Assembly (NCBI RefSeq): GCF_028554725.1
Contig: NC_071672.1
Span: 5,548,501-5,612,500 of the forward strand
Origin: Zeugodacus cucurbitae
Taxonomy: Eukaryota; Arthropoda; Insecta; Diptera; Tephritidae
DNA: 64,000 nt
Direction of reading: 5' to 3'
The stretch's first letter is position 1, and every line of letters starts with the position of its first letter. Shown piece after piece: positions 11,400 through 23,044 of the stretch. The notes beneath the pieces were generated by a model. It saw nothing but the letters and a program-made list of their open reading frames with translations, was not told where the DNA came from and ran no database searches. Both the position numbers and the translations under genes were made by a program.

Positions 11400-12540
11400 T
11401 TGTCCTGCCCTGTCCTGTCCTGTCCTGTCTTGTCTTGTCATGTCATGTCATGTCATGCCTTGTCTTGTCTTGTCTTGGCTTGTCTTGTCTTGTCTTGTCT
11501 TGTCTTGTCTTGTCTTGTCTTGTCTTGTCTTGTCTTGTCTTGTCTTGTCTTGTCTTGTCTTGTCCTGCCCTGTCCTGTCCTTTCTTGTCTTGTCATGTCT
11601 TGTCTTGTCTTGTCATGTCCTGTCATGTCATGTCATGTGTTGAGTTGTCTTGTTTTGTCTTGTCTTGTCTGGTCTTGTCTTGTCTTGTCCTGTCCTGTCC
11701 TGTCTTGCCTTGTCATGTCATGTCATGTCATGTCATGTGTTGTGTTGTGTTGTCTTGTCATGTTTTGTCTTGCCTTGTCTTGTCTTGTCCTGCCCTGTCC
11801 TGTCCTGTCCTGTCTTGTCTTGTCATGTCATGTCATGTCATGCCTTGTCTTGTCTTGTCTTGGCTTGTCTTGTCTTGTCTTGTCTTGTCTTGTCTTGTCT
11901 TGTCTTGTCCTGCCCTGTCCTGTCCTGTCCTGTCTTGTCTTGTCATGTCATGTCATGTCATGCCTTGTCTTGTCTTGTCTTGGCTTGTCTTGTCTTGTCT
12001 TGTCTTGTCTTGTCTTGTCTTGTCTTGTCTTGTCTTGTCTTGTCTTGTCTTGTCTTGTCTTGTCTTGTCTTGTCCTGCCCTGTCCTGTCCTGTCCTGTCT
12101 TGTCTTGTCATGTCATGTCATGTCATGCCTTGTCTTGTCTTGTCTTGGCTTGTCTTGTCTTGTCTTGTCTTGTCTTGTCTTGTCTTGTCTTGTCCTGCCC
12201 TGTCCTGTCCTGTCCTGTCTTGTCTTGTCATGTCATGTCATGTCATGCCTTGTCTTGTCTTGTCTTGGCTTGTCTTGTCTTGTCTTGCCTTGTCTTGTCT
12301 TGTCCTGCCCTGTCCTGTCCTGTCCTGTCTTGTCTTGTCATGTCATGTCATGTCATGCCTTGTCTTGTCTTGTCTTGGCTTGTCTTGTCTTGTCTTGTCT
12401 TGTCTTGTCTTGTCTTGTCTTGTCTTGTCTTGTCTTGTCTTGTCTTGTCTTGTCTTGTCTTGTCCTGCCCTGTCCTGTCCTTTCTTGTCTTGTCATGTCT
12501 TGTCTTGTCTTGTCTTGTCATGTCCTGTCATGTCATGTCA
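11400..12540. repeat. Local higher-order repeat marked by TGCCC
   Basis: A block of CCTGCCCTG, TCCTG repeats, four TCATG, CCTTG and GGCTTG recurs. The TGCCC marker sits at 11,406, 11,566, 11,791, 11,911, 12,076, 12,196, 12,306 and 12,466. Intervals are 160, 225, 120, 165, 120, 110 and 160 bp, all multiples of 5, so blocks differ only by whole pentamers. Confidence 0.85.
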
Positions 12541-12707
12541 TGTGTTGAGTTGTCTTGTTTTGTCTTGTCTTGTCTTGTCTGGTCTTGTCTTGTCTTGTCC
12601 TTTCCTGTCTTGTCTTGTCATGTCATGTCATGTCATGTGTTGTGTTGTGTTGTGTTGTTTTGTCTTGTCATGTCTTGTCATGTCATGTCTTGTCTTGTTT
12701 TGTCTTC

Positions 12708-12741
12708 TTAATTAATTTAAAAAAAAAATCAAACACAATTG
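12708..12741 (+). repeat. AT-rich spacer 10
   Basis: 34 bp, type A with one more A. Unlike most type-A spacers it is not preceded by TCTAGGCTTG. Confidence 0.95.
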
Positions 12742-13501
12742 TCTTGTCTTGTCTTGTCTTGTCTTCTCTTGTTTTGTCCTGTTTTGTCTTGTCATGTCAT
12801 GTCATGTCATGTGTTGTGTTGTGTTGTTTTGTCTTGTCATGTCATGTCATGTCGTATGTTGTGTAGTTTTGTCTTGCCTTGTTTTGTCTTGTCATGTCTT
12901 ATCTTGTCTTGTCTTGTCTTGTCTTGTCTTGTCTTGTCTTGTGTTGTCTTGTCTTGTCTTGTCCTGTCTTGTCCTGTCTTGTCTTGTCTTGTCATGTCAT
13001 GTCATGTCTTGTCTTGTCTTGTCTTGTCTTGTCTTGACATGTCATGTCGTGTGTTGTGCTGTTTTGTCTTGTCTTATTTTGTCTTTTCATGTCTTATCAT
13101 GTCTTATCTTGTCTTGTCTTGTCTTGTCTTGTCTTGTCTTGTCTTGTCTTGTCTTGTCTTGTCTTGTCTTGTCTTGTCTTGTCTTGTCTTGTCTTGTCTT
13201 GTCTTGTCTTGTCTTGTCTTGTCTTGTCTTGTCTTGTCTTGTCTTGTCTTGTCTTGTCTTGTCTTGTCTTGTCTTGTCTTGTCTTGTCTTGTCTTGTCTT
13301 GTCTTGTCTTGTCTTGTCTTGTCTTGTCTTGTCTTGTCTTGTCTTGTCTTGTCTTGTCTTGTCTTGTCTTGTCTTGTCTTGTCTTGTCTTGTCTTGTCTT
13401 GTCTTGTCTTGTCCTGTCCTGTCTTGTATTGTCATGTCCTGTCATGTCATGTGTTGTGCTGTGTTGTTTTGTCTTGTCTTGTTTTGTCTTGTCTTGTCTT
13501 A

Positions 13502-14051
13502 TCTTGTCTTGTCTTGTCTTGTCTTGTCTTGTCTTGTCTTGTCTTGTCTTGTCTTGTCTTGTCTTGTCTTGTCTTGTCTTGTCTTGTCTTGTCTTGTCTT
13601 GTCTTGTCTTGTCTTGTCTTGTCTTGTCTTGTCTTGTCTTGTCTTGTCTTGTCTTGTCTTGTCTTGTCTTGTCTTGTCTTGTCTTGTCTTGTCTTGTCTT
13701 GTCTTGTCTTGTCTTGTCTTGTCTTGTCTTGTCTTGTCTTGTCTTGTCTTGTCTTGTCTTGTCTTGTCTTGTCTTGTCTTGTCTTGTCTTGTCTTGTCTT
13801 GTCTTGTCTTGTCTTGTCTTGTCTTGTCTTGTCTTGTCTTGTCTTGTCTTGTCTTGTCTTGTCTTGTCTTGTCTTGTCTTGTCTTGTCTTGTCTTGTCTT
13901 GTCTTGTCTTGTCTTGTCTTGTCTTGTCTTGTCTTGTCTTGTCTTGTCTTGTCTTGTCTTGTCTTGTCTTGTCTTGTCTTGTCTTGTCTTGTCTTGTCTT
14001 GTCTTGTCTTGTCTTGTCTTGTCTTGTCTTGTCTTGTCTTGTCTTGTCTTG
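13502..14051. repeat. Perfect TCTTG run, 550 bp
   Basis: 110 consecutive identical pentamers without a substitution, ended by TGTTG. Confidence 0.92.
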
Positions 14052-14561
14052 TGTTGTCTTGTCTTGTCTTGTCTTGTCTTGTCTTGTCTTGTCATGTCAT
14101 GTCATGTCATGTGTAGTGTTGTCTTGTCTTGTCTTGTCTTGTGTTGTCTTGTCTTGTCCTGTCTTGTCTTGTCATGTCCTCTCATGTCATGTCATGTGTT
14201 GTGTTGTGTTGTTTTGTCTTGTCTTGTCTAGTTTTGTCTTGTCTTGTCTTGTCTTATCTTGTCTTGTCTTGTCTTGTCTTGTTTTGTCTTGTCTTGTCTG
14301 GTCTTGTCTTGTCTTGTCCTTTCCTGTCTTGTCTTCTCATGTCATGTCATGTCATGTCATGTCATGTGTTGTGTTGTGTTGTTTTGTCTTGTCTTGTCTT
14401 TTCTTGTCTTGTCTTGTCTTGTCCTTTCCTGTCTTGTCTTGTCATGTCATGTCATGTCATGTCATGTGTTGTGTTGTGTTGTGTTGTTTTGTCTTGTCTT
14501 GTCTTGTCTAGTTTTGTCTTGTCATGTCTTGTCACGTCATGTCTTGTCTTGTTTTGTCTTC

Positions 14562-14597
14562 TTAATTAATTAAAAAAAAAAAAATCAAACACAATTG
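14562..14597 (+). repeat. AT-rich spacer 11
   Basis: 36 bp, type B with a long A-tract. It begins a minimal 171-bp unit. Confidence 0.95.
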
Positions 14598-14732
14598 TCT
14601 TGTCTTGTCTTGTCTTGTCTTCTCTTGTCTTGTCCTGTTTTGTCTTGTCATGTCATGTCATGTCATGTGTTGTGTTGTGTTGTCTTGTCTTGTCTTGTCT
14701 TGTCTTGTCTTGTCTTGTCTTGTTTTGTCTTC

Positions 14733-14765
14733 TTAATTAATTAAAAAAAAAATCAAACACAATTG
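14733..14765 (+). repeat. AT-rich spacer 12
   Basis: 33 bp, type B. It closes the 171-bp minimal unit. Confidence 0.95.
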
Positions 14766-15390
14766 TCTTGTCTTGTCTTGTCTTGTCTTCTCTTGTCTTG
14801 TCTTGTTTTGCCTTGTCATGTCATGTCATGTCATGTCATGTCATGTGTTGTGTTGTGTTGTGTTGTTTTGTCTTGTCTTGTCTTGTCTAGTTTTGTCTTG
14901 TCATGTCTTGTCATGTCTTGTCTTGTCTTGTCTTGTCTTGTCTTGTCTTGTCTTGTCTTGTCTTGTCTTGTCTTGTCTTGTCTTGTCTTGTCTTGTCTTG
15001 TCTTGTCTTGTCTTGTCTTGTCTTGTCTTGTCTTGTCTTGTCTTGTCTTGTCTTGTCTTGTCTTGTCTTGTCTTGTCTTGTCTTGTCTTGTCTTGTCTTG
15101 TCTTGTCTTGTCTTGTCTTGTCTTGTCTTGTCTTGTCTTGTCTTGTCTTGTCTTGTCTTGTCTTGTCTTGTCTTGTCTTGTCTTGTCTTGTCTTGTCTTG
15201 TCTTGTCTTGTCTTGTCTTGTCTTGTCTTGTCTTGTCTTGTCTTGTCTTGTCTTGTCCTGTCCTGTCTTGTATTGTCATGTCATGTCATGTCATGTGTTG
15301 TGTTGTGTTGTGTTGTTTTGTCTTGTCTTGTCTTGTCTAGTTTTGTCTTGTCATGTCTTGTCATGTCATGTCTTGTCTTGTTTTGTCTTC

Positions 15391-15425
15391 TTAATTAATT
15401 AAAAAAAAAAAATCAAACACAATTG
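15391..15425 (+). repeat. AT-rich spacer 13
   Basis: 35 bp, type B, preceded by CTAGTTTTG. Confidence 0.95.
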
Positions 15426-15810
15426 TCTTGTCTTGTCTTGTCTTGTCTTCTCTTGTCTTGTCCTGTTTTGTCTTGTCATGTCATGTCATGTCATGTGTTG
15501 TGTTGTCTTGTCTTGTCTTGTGTTGTCTTGTCTTGTCCTGTCTTGTCTTGTCATGTCCTCTCATGTCATGTCATGTGTTGTGTTGTGTTGTTTTGTCTTG
15601 TCTTGTCTTGTCTTGTTTTGTCTTGTCTTGTCTGGTCTTGTCTTGTCTTGTCTTGTCTGGTCTTGTCTTGTCATGTCATGTCATGTCATGTCATGTGTTG
15701 TGTTGTTTTGTCTTGTCTGGTCTTTTCTTGTCTTGTCTTGTCTTGTCTTGTCTTGTCTAGTTTTGTCTTGTCATGTCTTGTCATGTCATGTCTTGTCTTG
15801 TTTTGTCTTC

Positions 15811-15844
15811 TTAATTAATTAAAAAAAAAAATCAAACACAATTG
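15811..15844 (+). repeat. AT-rich spacer 14
   Basis: 34 bp, type B. It begins a 169-bp unit, the shortest in the window. Confidence 0.95.
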
Positions 15845-15979
15845 TCTTGTCTTGTCTTGTCTTGTCTTCTCTTGTCTTGTCCTGTTTTGTCTTGTCATGT
15901 CATGTCATGGCATGTGTTGTGTTGTGTTGTCTTGTCTTGTCTTGTCTTGTCTTGTATTGTCTTGTCTTGTTTTGTCTTC

Positions 15980-16011
15980 TTAATTAATTAAAAAAAAATC
16001 AAACACAATTG
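15980..16011 (+). repeat. AT-rich spacer 15
   Basis: 32 bp, type B with a short A-tract. It closes the 169-bp unit. Confidence 0.95.
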
Positions 16012-16865
16012 TCTTGTCTTGTCTTGTCTTGTCTTCTCTTGTCTTGTCCTGTTTTGTCTTGTCATGTCATGTCATGTCATGTCATGTGTTGTGTTGTGTT
16101 GTCTTGTCTTGTCTTGTCTTGTCTTGTCTTGTCTTGTCTTGTCTTGCCTTGTCTTGTCTTGTCTTGTCTTGTCTTGTCTTGTTTTGTCTTGTCTTGTCTT
16201 GTCTTGTCTTTTCTTGTCTTGTCTTGTCTTGTCTTGTCGTCATGTCTTGTCTTGTCTTGTCTTGTCTTGTCTTGTCTTGTCTCGTCTTGTCTTGTCTTGT
16301 CTTGTCTTGTCTTGTCTTGTCTTGTCTTGTCTTGTCTTGTCTTGTCTTGCCTTGTCTTGTCTTGTCTTGTCTTGTCTTGTCTTGTCTTGTCATGTCCTGT
16401 CATGCCATGTCATGTGTTGTGTTGAGTTGTTTTGTCTTGTCTTGTCTTGTTTGGTCTTGTCTTGTCTTGTCTTGTCTTGTCTTGTCTTGTCTTATCTTGT
16501 TTTGTCTGGTCTTGTCTGGTCTTGTCTTGTCTTGTCCAGTCCTGTCTTGTCTTGTCATGTCATGTCATGTCATGTGTTGTCTTGTCATGTCTTGTCTTGT
16601 CTTGTCTTGTCTTGTCTTGTCTTGTCTTGTCTTGTCTTGTCTTGTCTTGTCTTGTCTTGTCTTGTCTTGTCTTGTCTTGTCTTGTCTTGTCTTGTCTTGT
16701 CTTGTCTTGTCTTGTCTTGTCTTGTCTTGTCTTGTCTTGTCTTGTCTTGTCTTGTCTTGTCTTGTCTTGTTTTGTCTTGTCTTGTCTGGGCTTGTCTTGT
16801 CTTGTCCTTTCCTGTCTTGTCTTGTCATGTCATGTCATGTCATGTCATGTGTTGTGTTGTGTTGT

Positions 16866-16896
<31 letters not shown>

Positions 16897-16969
16897 TTGT
16901 CTTGTCTTTTCTTGTCTTGTCTTGTCTATTCTTGTCTTGTTTTGTCTTGTCTTGTCTTGTTTTGTCTTC

Positions 16970-17001
16970 TTAATTAATTAAAAAAAAATCAAACATAATT
17001 G
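16970..17001 (+). repeat. AT-rich spacer 16 (CATAATTG type)
   Basis: 32 bp, type B ending CATAATTG. It is followed by the CACGT marker 203 bp from the spacer start. Confidence 0.95.
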
Positions 17002-17567
17002 TCTTGTCTTGTTTTGTCTTGTCTTCTCTTGTTTTGTCCTGTTTTGTCTTGTCATGTCATGTCATGTGTTGTGTTGTGTTGTTTTGTCTTGTCTTGTTTT
17101 GTCTTGTCTTGCCTTGTCTTGTCTTGTCCTGTCCTGTCCTGTCTTGTCTTGTCATGTCATGTCATGTCATGTCACGTCTTGTCTTGTCTTGTCTTGTCAT
17201 GTCTGGTCTTGTCTTGTCTTGTCTTGTGTTGTCTTGTCTTGTCTTGTCTTGTCTTGTCTTGTCCTGTCTTGTCTTGTCATGTCATGTCATGTCATGTCAT
17301 GTGTTGTGTTGTGTTGTTTTATCTTGTCTTGTCTTGTCTTGTCCTGTCCTGTCGTGTCTTGTCTTGTCTTGTCTTGTCTTGTCTTGTCATGTCATGTCAT
17401 GTCGTATGTTGTGTAGTTTTGTCTTGCCTTGTTTTGTCTTGTCATGTCTTATTTTGTCTTGTCTTGTCTTGTCTTGTCTTGTCTTGTCTTGTCTTGTCTT
17501 GTCTTGTGTTGTCTTGTCTTGTGTTGTCTTGTCTTGTCTTGTCATGTCATGTCATGTGTTGTGTTGT

Positions 17568-17598
<31 letters not shown>

Positions 17599-19821
17599 TT
17601 GTCTTGTCTTGTCTTGTCTTGACATGTCATGTCGTGTGTTGTGTTGTTTTGTCTTGTCTTGTTTTGTCTTGTCTTGCCTTGTCTTGTCTTGTCTTGTCCT
17701 GTCTTGTCTTGTCTTGTCTTGTCTTGTCTTGGCTTGTCTTGCTTTGTCTTGTCTTGTCCTGTCTTGTCTTGTCTTGTCTTGTCTTGGCTTGTCTTGCTTT
17801 GTCTTTTCTTGTCTTGTCTTGTCTTGTCTTGTCTTGTCTTGTCTTGTCATGTCTTGTCTTGTCTTGTCTTGTCTTGTCTTGTCCTGTCTTGTCTTGTCTT
17901 GTCTTGTCTTGTCTTGGCTTGTCTTGCTTTGTCTTGTCTTGTCCTGTCTTGTCTTGTCTTGTCTTGTCTTGGCTTGTCTTGTCATGTCTTATCATGTCTT
18001 ATATTGTGTTGTCTTGTCTTGTCTTGTCTTGTCTTGTCTTGTCTTGTCTTGTCTTGTCTTGTCTTGTCTTGTCTTGTCTTGTCTTGTCTTGTCTTGTCTT
18101 GTCTTGTCTTGTCTTGTCTTGTCTTGTCTTGTCTTGTCTTGTCTTGTCTTGTATTGTCATGTCCTGTCATGTCATGTCATGTGTTGTGCTGTGTTGTTTT
18201 GTCTTGTCTTGTCTTGTTTTGTCTTGTCTTGTCTTGTCTTGTCTTGTCTTGTCTTGTCTTGTCTTGTCTTGTCTTGTCTTGTCTTGGCTTGTCTTGCTTT
18301 GTCTTGTCTTGTCCTGTCTTGTCTTGTCCTGTCTTGTCTTGTCTTGTTTGGTCTTGCTTTGTCTTGTCTTGTCTTTTCTTGTCTTGTCTTGTCTTGTCTT
18401 GTCTTGTCTTGTCTTGTCATGTCTTGTCTTGTCTTGTCTTGTCTTGTCTTGTCCTGTCCTGTCTTGTCTTGTCTTGTCTTGTCTTGTCTTGTCTTGTCTT
18501 GTCCTGTCATGTCATGTCATGTGTTGTGGTGAGTTGTTTTGTCATGTCTTGTCTTGTTTTGTCTTGTCTTGTCTTGTCTTGTCTTGTCTTGTCTTGTCTT
18601 GTCTTGTCTTGTCTTGTCTTGTCTTGTCTTGTCTTGGCTTGTCTTGCTTTGTCTTGTCTTGTCCTGTCTTGTCTTGTCCTGTCTTGTCTTGTCTTGTTTT
18701 GTCTTGCTTTGTCTTGTCTTGTCTTTTCTTGTCTTGTCTTGTCTTGTCTTGTCTTGTCCTGTCCTGTCTTGTCTTGTCTTGTCTTGTCTTGTCTTGTCTT
18801 GTCTTGTCAGGTCTTGTCTTGTCTTGTCTTGTCTTGTCATGTCCTGTCATGTCATGTCATGTGTTGTGTTGAGTTGTTTTGTCTTGTCTTGTCTTGTCTT
18901 GTTTTGTCTTGTCTTGTCTGGTCTTGTCTTGTCTTGTTTTGTCTTGTCTTGTCTTGTTTTGTCTTGTCTTGTCTGGTCTTGTCTTGTCTTGTCCTGTCCT
19001 GTCTTGTCTTGTGATGTCATGTCATGGGTTGTATTGTTTTGTCTTGTCTTGTCTGGTCTTGTCTTGTCTTGTCTTGTCTTGTCTTGTCTTGTCTTGTCTT
19101 GTCTTGTCTTGTCTTGTCTTGTCTTGGCTTGTCTTGCTTTGTCTTGTCTTGTCTTTTCTTGTCTTGTCTTGTCTTGTCTTGTCTTGTCTTGTCTTGTCTT
19201 GTCTTGTCTTGTCTTGTCTTGTCTTGTCTTGTCTTGTCTTGTCATGTCTTGTCTTGTCTTGTCTTGTCTTGTCTTGTCCTGTCCTGTCTTGTCTTGTCTT
19301 GTCTTGTCTTGTCTTGTCTTGTCTTGTCAGGTCTTGTCTTGTCTTGTCTTGTCTTGTCATGTCCTGTCATGTCATGTCATGTGTTGTGTTGAGTTGTTTT
19401 GTCTTGTCTTGTCTTGTCTTGTTTTGTCTTGTCTTGTCTGGTCTTGTCTTGTCTTGTTTTGTCTTGTCTTGTCTTGTTTTGTCTTGTCTTGTCTGGTCTT
19501 GTCTTGTCTTGTCCTGTCCTGTCTTGTCTTGTGATGTCATGTCATGGGTTGTATTGTTTTGTCTTGTCTTGTCTTGTTTTGTTTTGTCTTGTCTTGTCTT
19601 GTCTTGTCTTGTCTTGTCTTGTCTTGTCTTGTCTTGTGTTGTCTTGTCTTGTGTTGTCTTGTCTTGTCTTGTCTTGTCCTGTCTTGTCTTGTCATGTCAT
19701 GTCATGTCATGTGTTGTGTTGTGTTGTTTTGTCTTGTCTTGTCCTGCCCTGTCCTGTCCTGTCCTGTCCTGTCTTGTCTTGTCATGTCATGTCTTGTCTT
19801 GTCTTGTCTTGTCTGGTCTGG

Positions 19822-20731
19822 TCTTGTCTTGTCTTGTCTTGTCTTGTCTTGTCTTGTCTTGTCTTGTCTTGTCTTGTCTTGTCTTGTCTTGTCTTGTCTT
19901 GTCTTGTCTTGTCTTGTCTTGTCTTGTCTTGTCTTGTCTTGTCTTGTCTTGTCTTGTCTTGTCTTGTCTTGTCTTGTCTTGTCTTGTCTTGTCTTGTCTT
20001 GTCTTGTCTTGTCTTGTCTTGTCTTGTCTTGTCTTGTCTTGTCTTGTCTTGTCTTGTCTTGTCTTGTCTTGTCTTGTCTTGTCTTGTCTTGTCTTGTCTT
20101 GTCTTGTCTTGTCTTGTCTTGTCTTGTCTTGTCTTGTCTTGTCTTGTCTTGTCTTGTCTTGTCTTGTCTTGTCTTGTCTTGTCTTGTCTTGTCTTGTCTT
20201 GTCTTGTCTTGTCTTGTCTTGTCTTGTCTTGTCTTGTCTTGTCTTGTCTTGTCTTGTCTTGTCTTGTCTTGTCTTGTCTTGTCTTGTCTTGTCTTGTCTT
20301 GTCTTGTCTTGTCTTGTCTTGTCTTGTCTTGTCTTGTCTTGTCTTGTCTTGTCTTGTCTTGTCTTGTCTTGTCTTGTCTTGTCTTGTCTTGTCTTGTCTT
20401 GTCTTGTCTTGTCTTGTCTTGTCTTGTCTTGTCTTGTCTTGTCTTGTCTTGTCTTGTCTTGTCTTGTCTTGTCTTGTCTTGTCTTGTCTTGTCTTGTCTT
20501 GTCTTGTCTTGTCTTGTCTTGTCTTGTCTTGTCTTGTCTTGTCTTGTCTTGTCTTGTCTTGTCTTGTCTTGTCTTGTCTTGTCTTGTCTTGTCTTGTCTT
20601 GTCTTGTCTTGTCTTGTCTTGTCTTGTCTTGTCTTGTCTTGTCTTGTCTTGTCTTGTCTTGTCTTGTCTTGTCTTGTCTTGTCTTGTCTTGTCTTGTCTT
20701 GTCTTGTCTTGTCTTGTCTTGTCTTGTCTTG
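19822..20731. repeat. Perfect TCTTG run, 910 bp
   Basis: 182 consecutive identical pentamers, the longest variant-free stretch in the window. It follows two TCTGG variants and ends at TGTTG. Copy number in such a run depends on the assembly. Confidence 0.92.
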
Positions 20732-21291
20732 TGTTGTCTTGTCTTGTCTTGTCTTGTCCTGTCTTGTCTTGTCTTGTCTTGTCATGTCATGTCATGTCAT
20801 GTGTTGTGTTGTCTTGTCTTGTCTTGTCTTGTGTTGTCTTGTCTTGTCCTGTCTTGTCTTGTCATGTCCTCTCATGTCATGTCATGTGTTGTGTTGTGTT
20901 GTTTTGTCTTATCTTGTCTTGTTTTGTCTTGTCTTGTCTTGTCTTATCTTGTCTTGTCTTGTCTTGTCTTGTCTTGTTTTGTCTTGTCTTGTCTGGTCTT
21001 GTCTTGTCTTGTCCTTTCCTGTCTTGTCTTGTCATGTCATGTCATGTCATGTCATGTGTTGTGTTGTGTTGTTTTGTCTTGTCTTGTCTTTTCTTGTCTT
21101 GTCTTGTCTTGTCCTTTCCTGTCTTGTCTTGTCATGTCATGTCATGTCATGTCATGTGTTGTGTTGTTTTGTCTTGTCTTGTCTTGTCTTTTCTTGTCTT
21201 GTCTTGTCTTGTCTTGTCTTGTCTTGTCTTGTCTTGTCTAGTTTTGTCTTGTCATGTCTTGTCATGTCATGTCTTGTCTTGTTTTGTCTTC

Positions 21292-21325
21292 TTAATTAAT
21301 TAAAAAAAAAAATCAAACACAATTG
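21292..21325 (+). repeat. AT-rich spacer 17
   Basis: 34 bp, type B, closing a 4.3-kb unit that contains the 910-bp perfect run. Confidence 0.95.
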
Positions 21326-21606
21326 TCTTGTCTTGTCTTGTCTTGTCTTCTCTTGTCTTGTCCTGTTTTGTCTTGTCATGTCATGTCATGTCATGTCATG
21401 TGTTGTGTTGTGTTGTCTTGTCTTGTCTTGTCTTGTCTTGTCTTGTCTTGTCTTGTCTTGTCTTGTCTTGTCTTGTCTTGTCTTGTCTTGTCTTGTCTTG
21501 TCTTGTCTTGTTTTGTCTTGTCTTGTCTGGGCTTGTCTTGTCTTGTCCTTTCCTGTCTTGTCTTGTCATGTCATGTCATGTCATGTCATGTGTTGTGTTG
21601 TGTTGT

Positions 21607-21637
<31 letters not shown>

Positions 21638-21725
21638 TTGTCTTTTCTTGTCTTGTCTTGTCTAGTCTTGTCTTGTTTTGTCTTGTCATGTCTTGTCATG
21701 TCATGTCTTGTCTTGTTTTGTCTTC

Positions 21726-21757
21726 TTAATTAATTAAAAAAAAATCAAACATAATTG
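21726..21757 (+). repeat. AT-rich spacer 18 (CATAATTG type)
   Basis: 32 bp, ends CATAATTG. The CACGT marker is 188 bp from the spacer start (three pentamers fewer than in its sister units). Confidence 0.95.
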
Positions 21758-22048
21758 TCTTGTCTTGTTTTGTCTTGTCTTCTCTTGTTTTGTCCTGTTT
21801 TGTCTTGTCATGTCATGTCATGTGTTGTGTTGTGTTGTTTTGTCTTGTCTTGCCTTGTCTTGTCTTGTCCTGTCCTGTCTTGTCTTGTCATGTCATGTCA
21901 TGTCATGTCATGTCACGTCTTGTCTTGTCTTGTCTTGTCATGTCTGGTCTTGTCTTGTCTTGTCTTGTGTTGTCTTGTCTTGTCTTTTCTTGTCTTGTCT
22001 TGTCCTGTCTTGTCTTCTCATGTCATGTCATGTCATGTGTTGTGTTGT

Positions 22049-22080
<32 letters not shown>

Positions 22081-22278
22081 TGTCCTGTCGTGTCTTGTCT
22101 TGTCTTGTCTTGTCATGTCATGTAATGTCGTATGTTGTGTAGTTTTGTCTTGCCTTGTTTTGTCTTGTCATGTCTTATTTTCTCTTGTCTTGTCTTGTCT
22201 TGTCTTGTCTTGTCTTGTGTTGTCTTGTCTTGTCTTGTCCTGTCTTGTCTTGTCATGTCATGTCATGTGTTGTGTTGT

Positions 22279-22309
<31 letters not shown>

Positions 22310-23013
22310 TTGTCTTGTCTTGTCTTGTCTTGTCCTGTCTTGACATGTCATGTCGTGTGTTGTGTTGTTTTGTCTTGTCTTATTTTGTCTTGTCATGTCT
22401 TATCATGTCTTATATTGTCTTGTCTTGTCTTGTCTTGTCTTGTCTTGTCTTGTCTTGTCTTGTCTTGTCTTGTCTTGTCTTGTCTTGTATTGTCATGTCC
22501 TGTCATGTCATGTCATGTGTTGTGCTGTGTTGTTTTGTCTTGTCTTGTCTTGTTTTGTCTTGTCTTGTCTTGTCTTGTCTTGTCTTGTCTTGTCTTGTCT
22601 TGTCTTGTCTTGTCTTGTCTTGTCTTGTCTTGTCTTGTCTTGTCTTGTCTTGTCTTGTCTTGTCTTGTCTTGGCTTGTCTTGCTTTGTCTTGTCTTGTCC
22701 TGTCTTGTCTTGTCTTGTCTTGTCTTGTCTTGTCTTGGCTTGTCTTGCTTTGTCTTGTCTTGTCTTTTCTTGTCTTGTCTTGTCTTGTCTTGTCTTGTCT
22801 TGTCATGTCTTGTCTTGTCTTGTCTTGTCTTGTCTTGTCCTGTCCTGTCTTGTCTTGTCATGTCATGTCGTATGTTGTGTAGTTTTGTCTTGCCTTGTTT
22901 TGTCTTGTCATGTCTTATTTTCTCTTGTCTTGTCTTGTCTTGTCTTGTCTTGTGTTGTCTTGTCTTGTCTTGTCCTGTCTTGTCTTGTCATGTCATGTCA
23001 TGTGTTGTGTTGT

Positions 23014-23044
<31 letters not shown>

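Larger units (their letters stand above)
9424..12707. repeat. Spacer-free satellite subregion with short higher-order repeats
   Basis: This is most of a 3.9-kb interval without a spacer (8,849-12,707). It opens with a perfect 305-bp TCTTG run, then has four TACTG-TCTTG-TATTG-TCATG-TCCTG cassettes (10,467-11,105). These are followed by an ordered series of TGCCCTG blocks between 11,406 and 12,470 at spacings that are all multiples of 5. Confidence 0.8.
12708..16969. repeat. Satellite subregion with densest spacers
   Basis: Six spacers occur here, five of them within 14,562-16,011. Two units are only 171 and 169 bp from spacer to spacer, the shortest in the window. A perfect 550-bp TCTTG run (13,502-14,051) and a 340-bp run (14,916-15,255) sit close to these dense spacers. 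Confidence 0.85.

Noticed and set aside
19787..20785. Minus-strand open frames encoding TRQDK repeats
   Set aside because: Same artefact on the complementary strand: AAGAC repeats lack stops. Frames end wherever a TCATG or TCTTA variant creates TGA or TAA.
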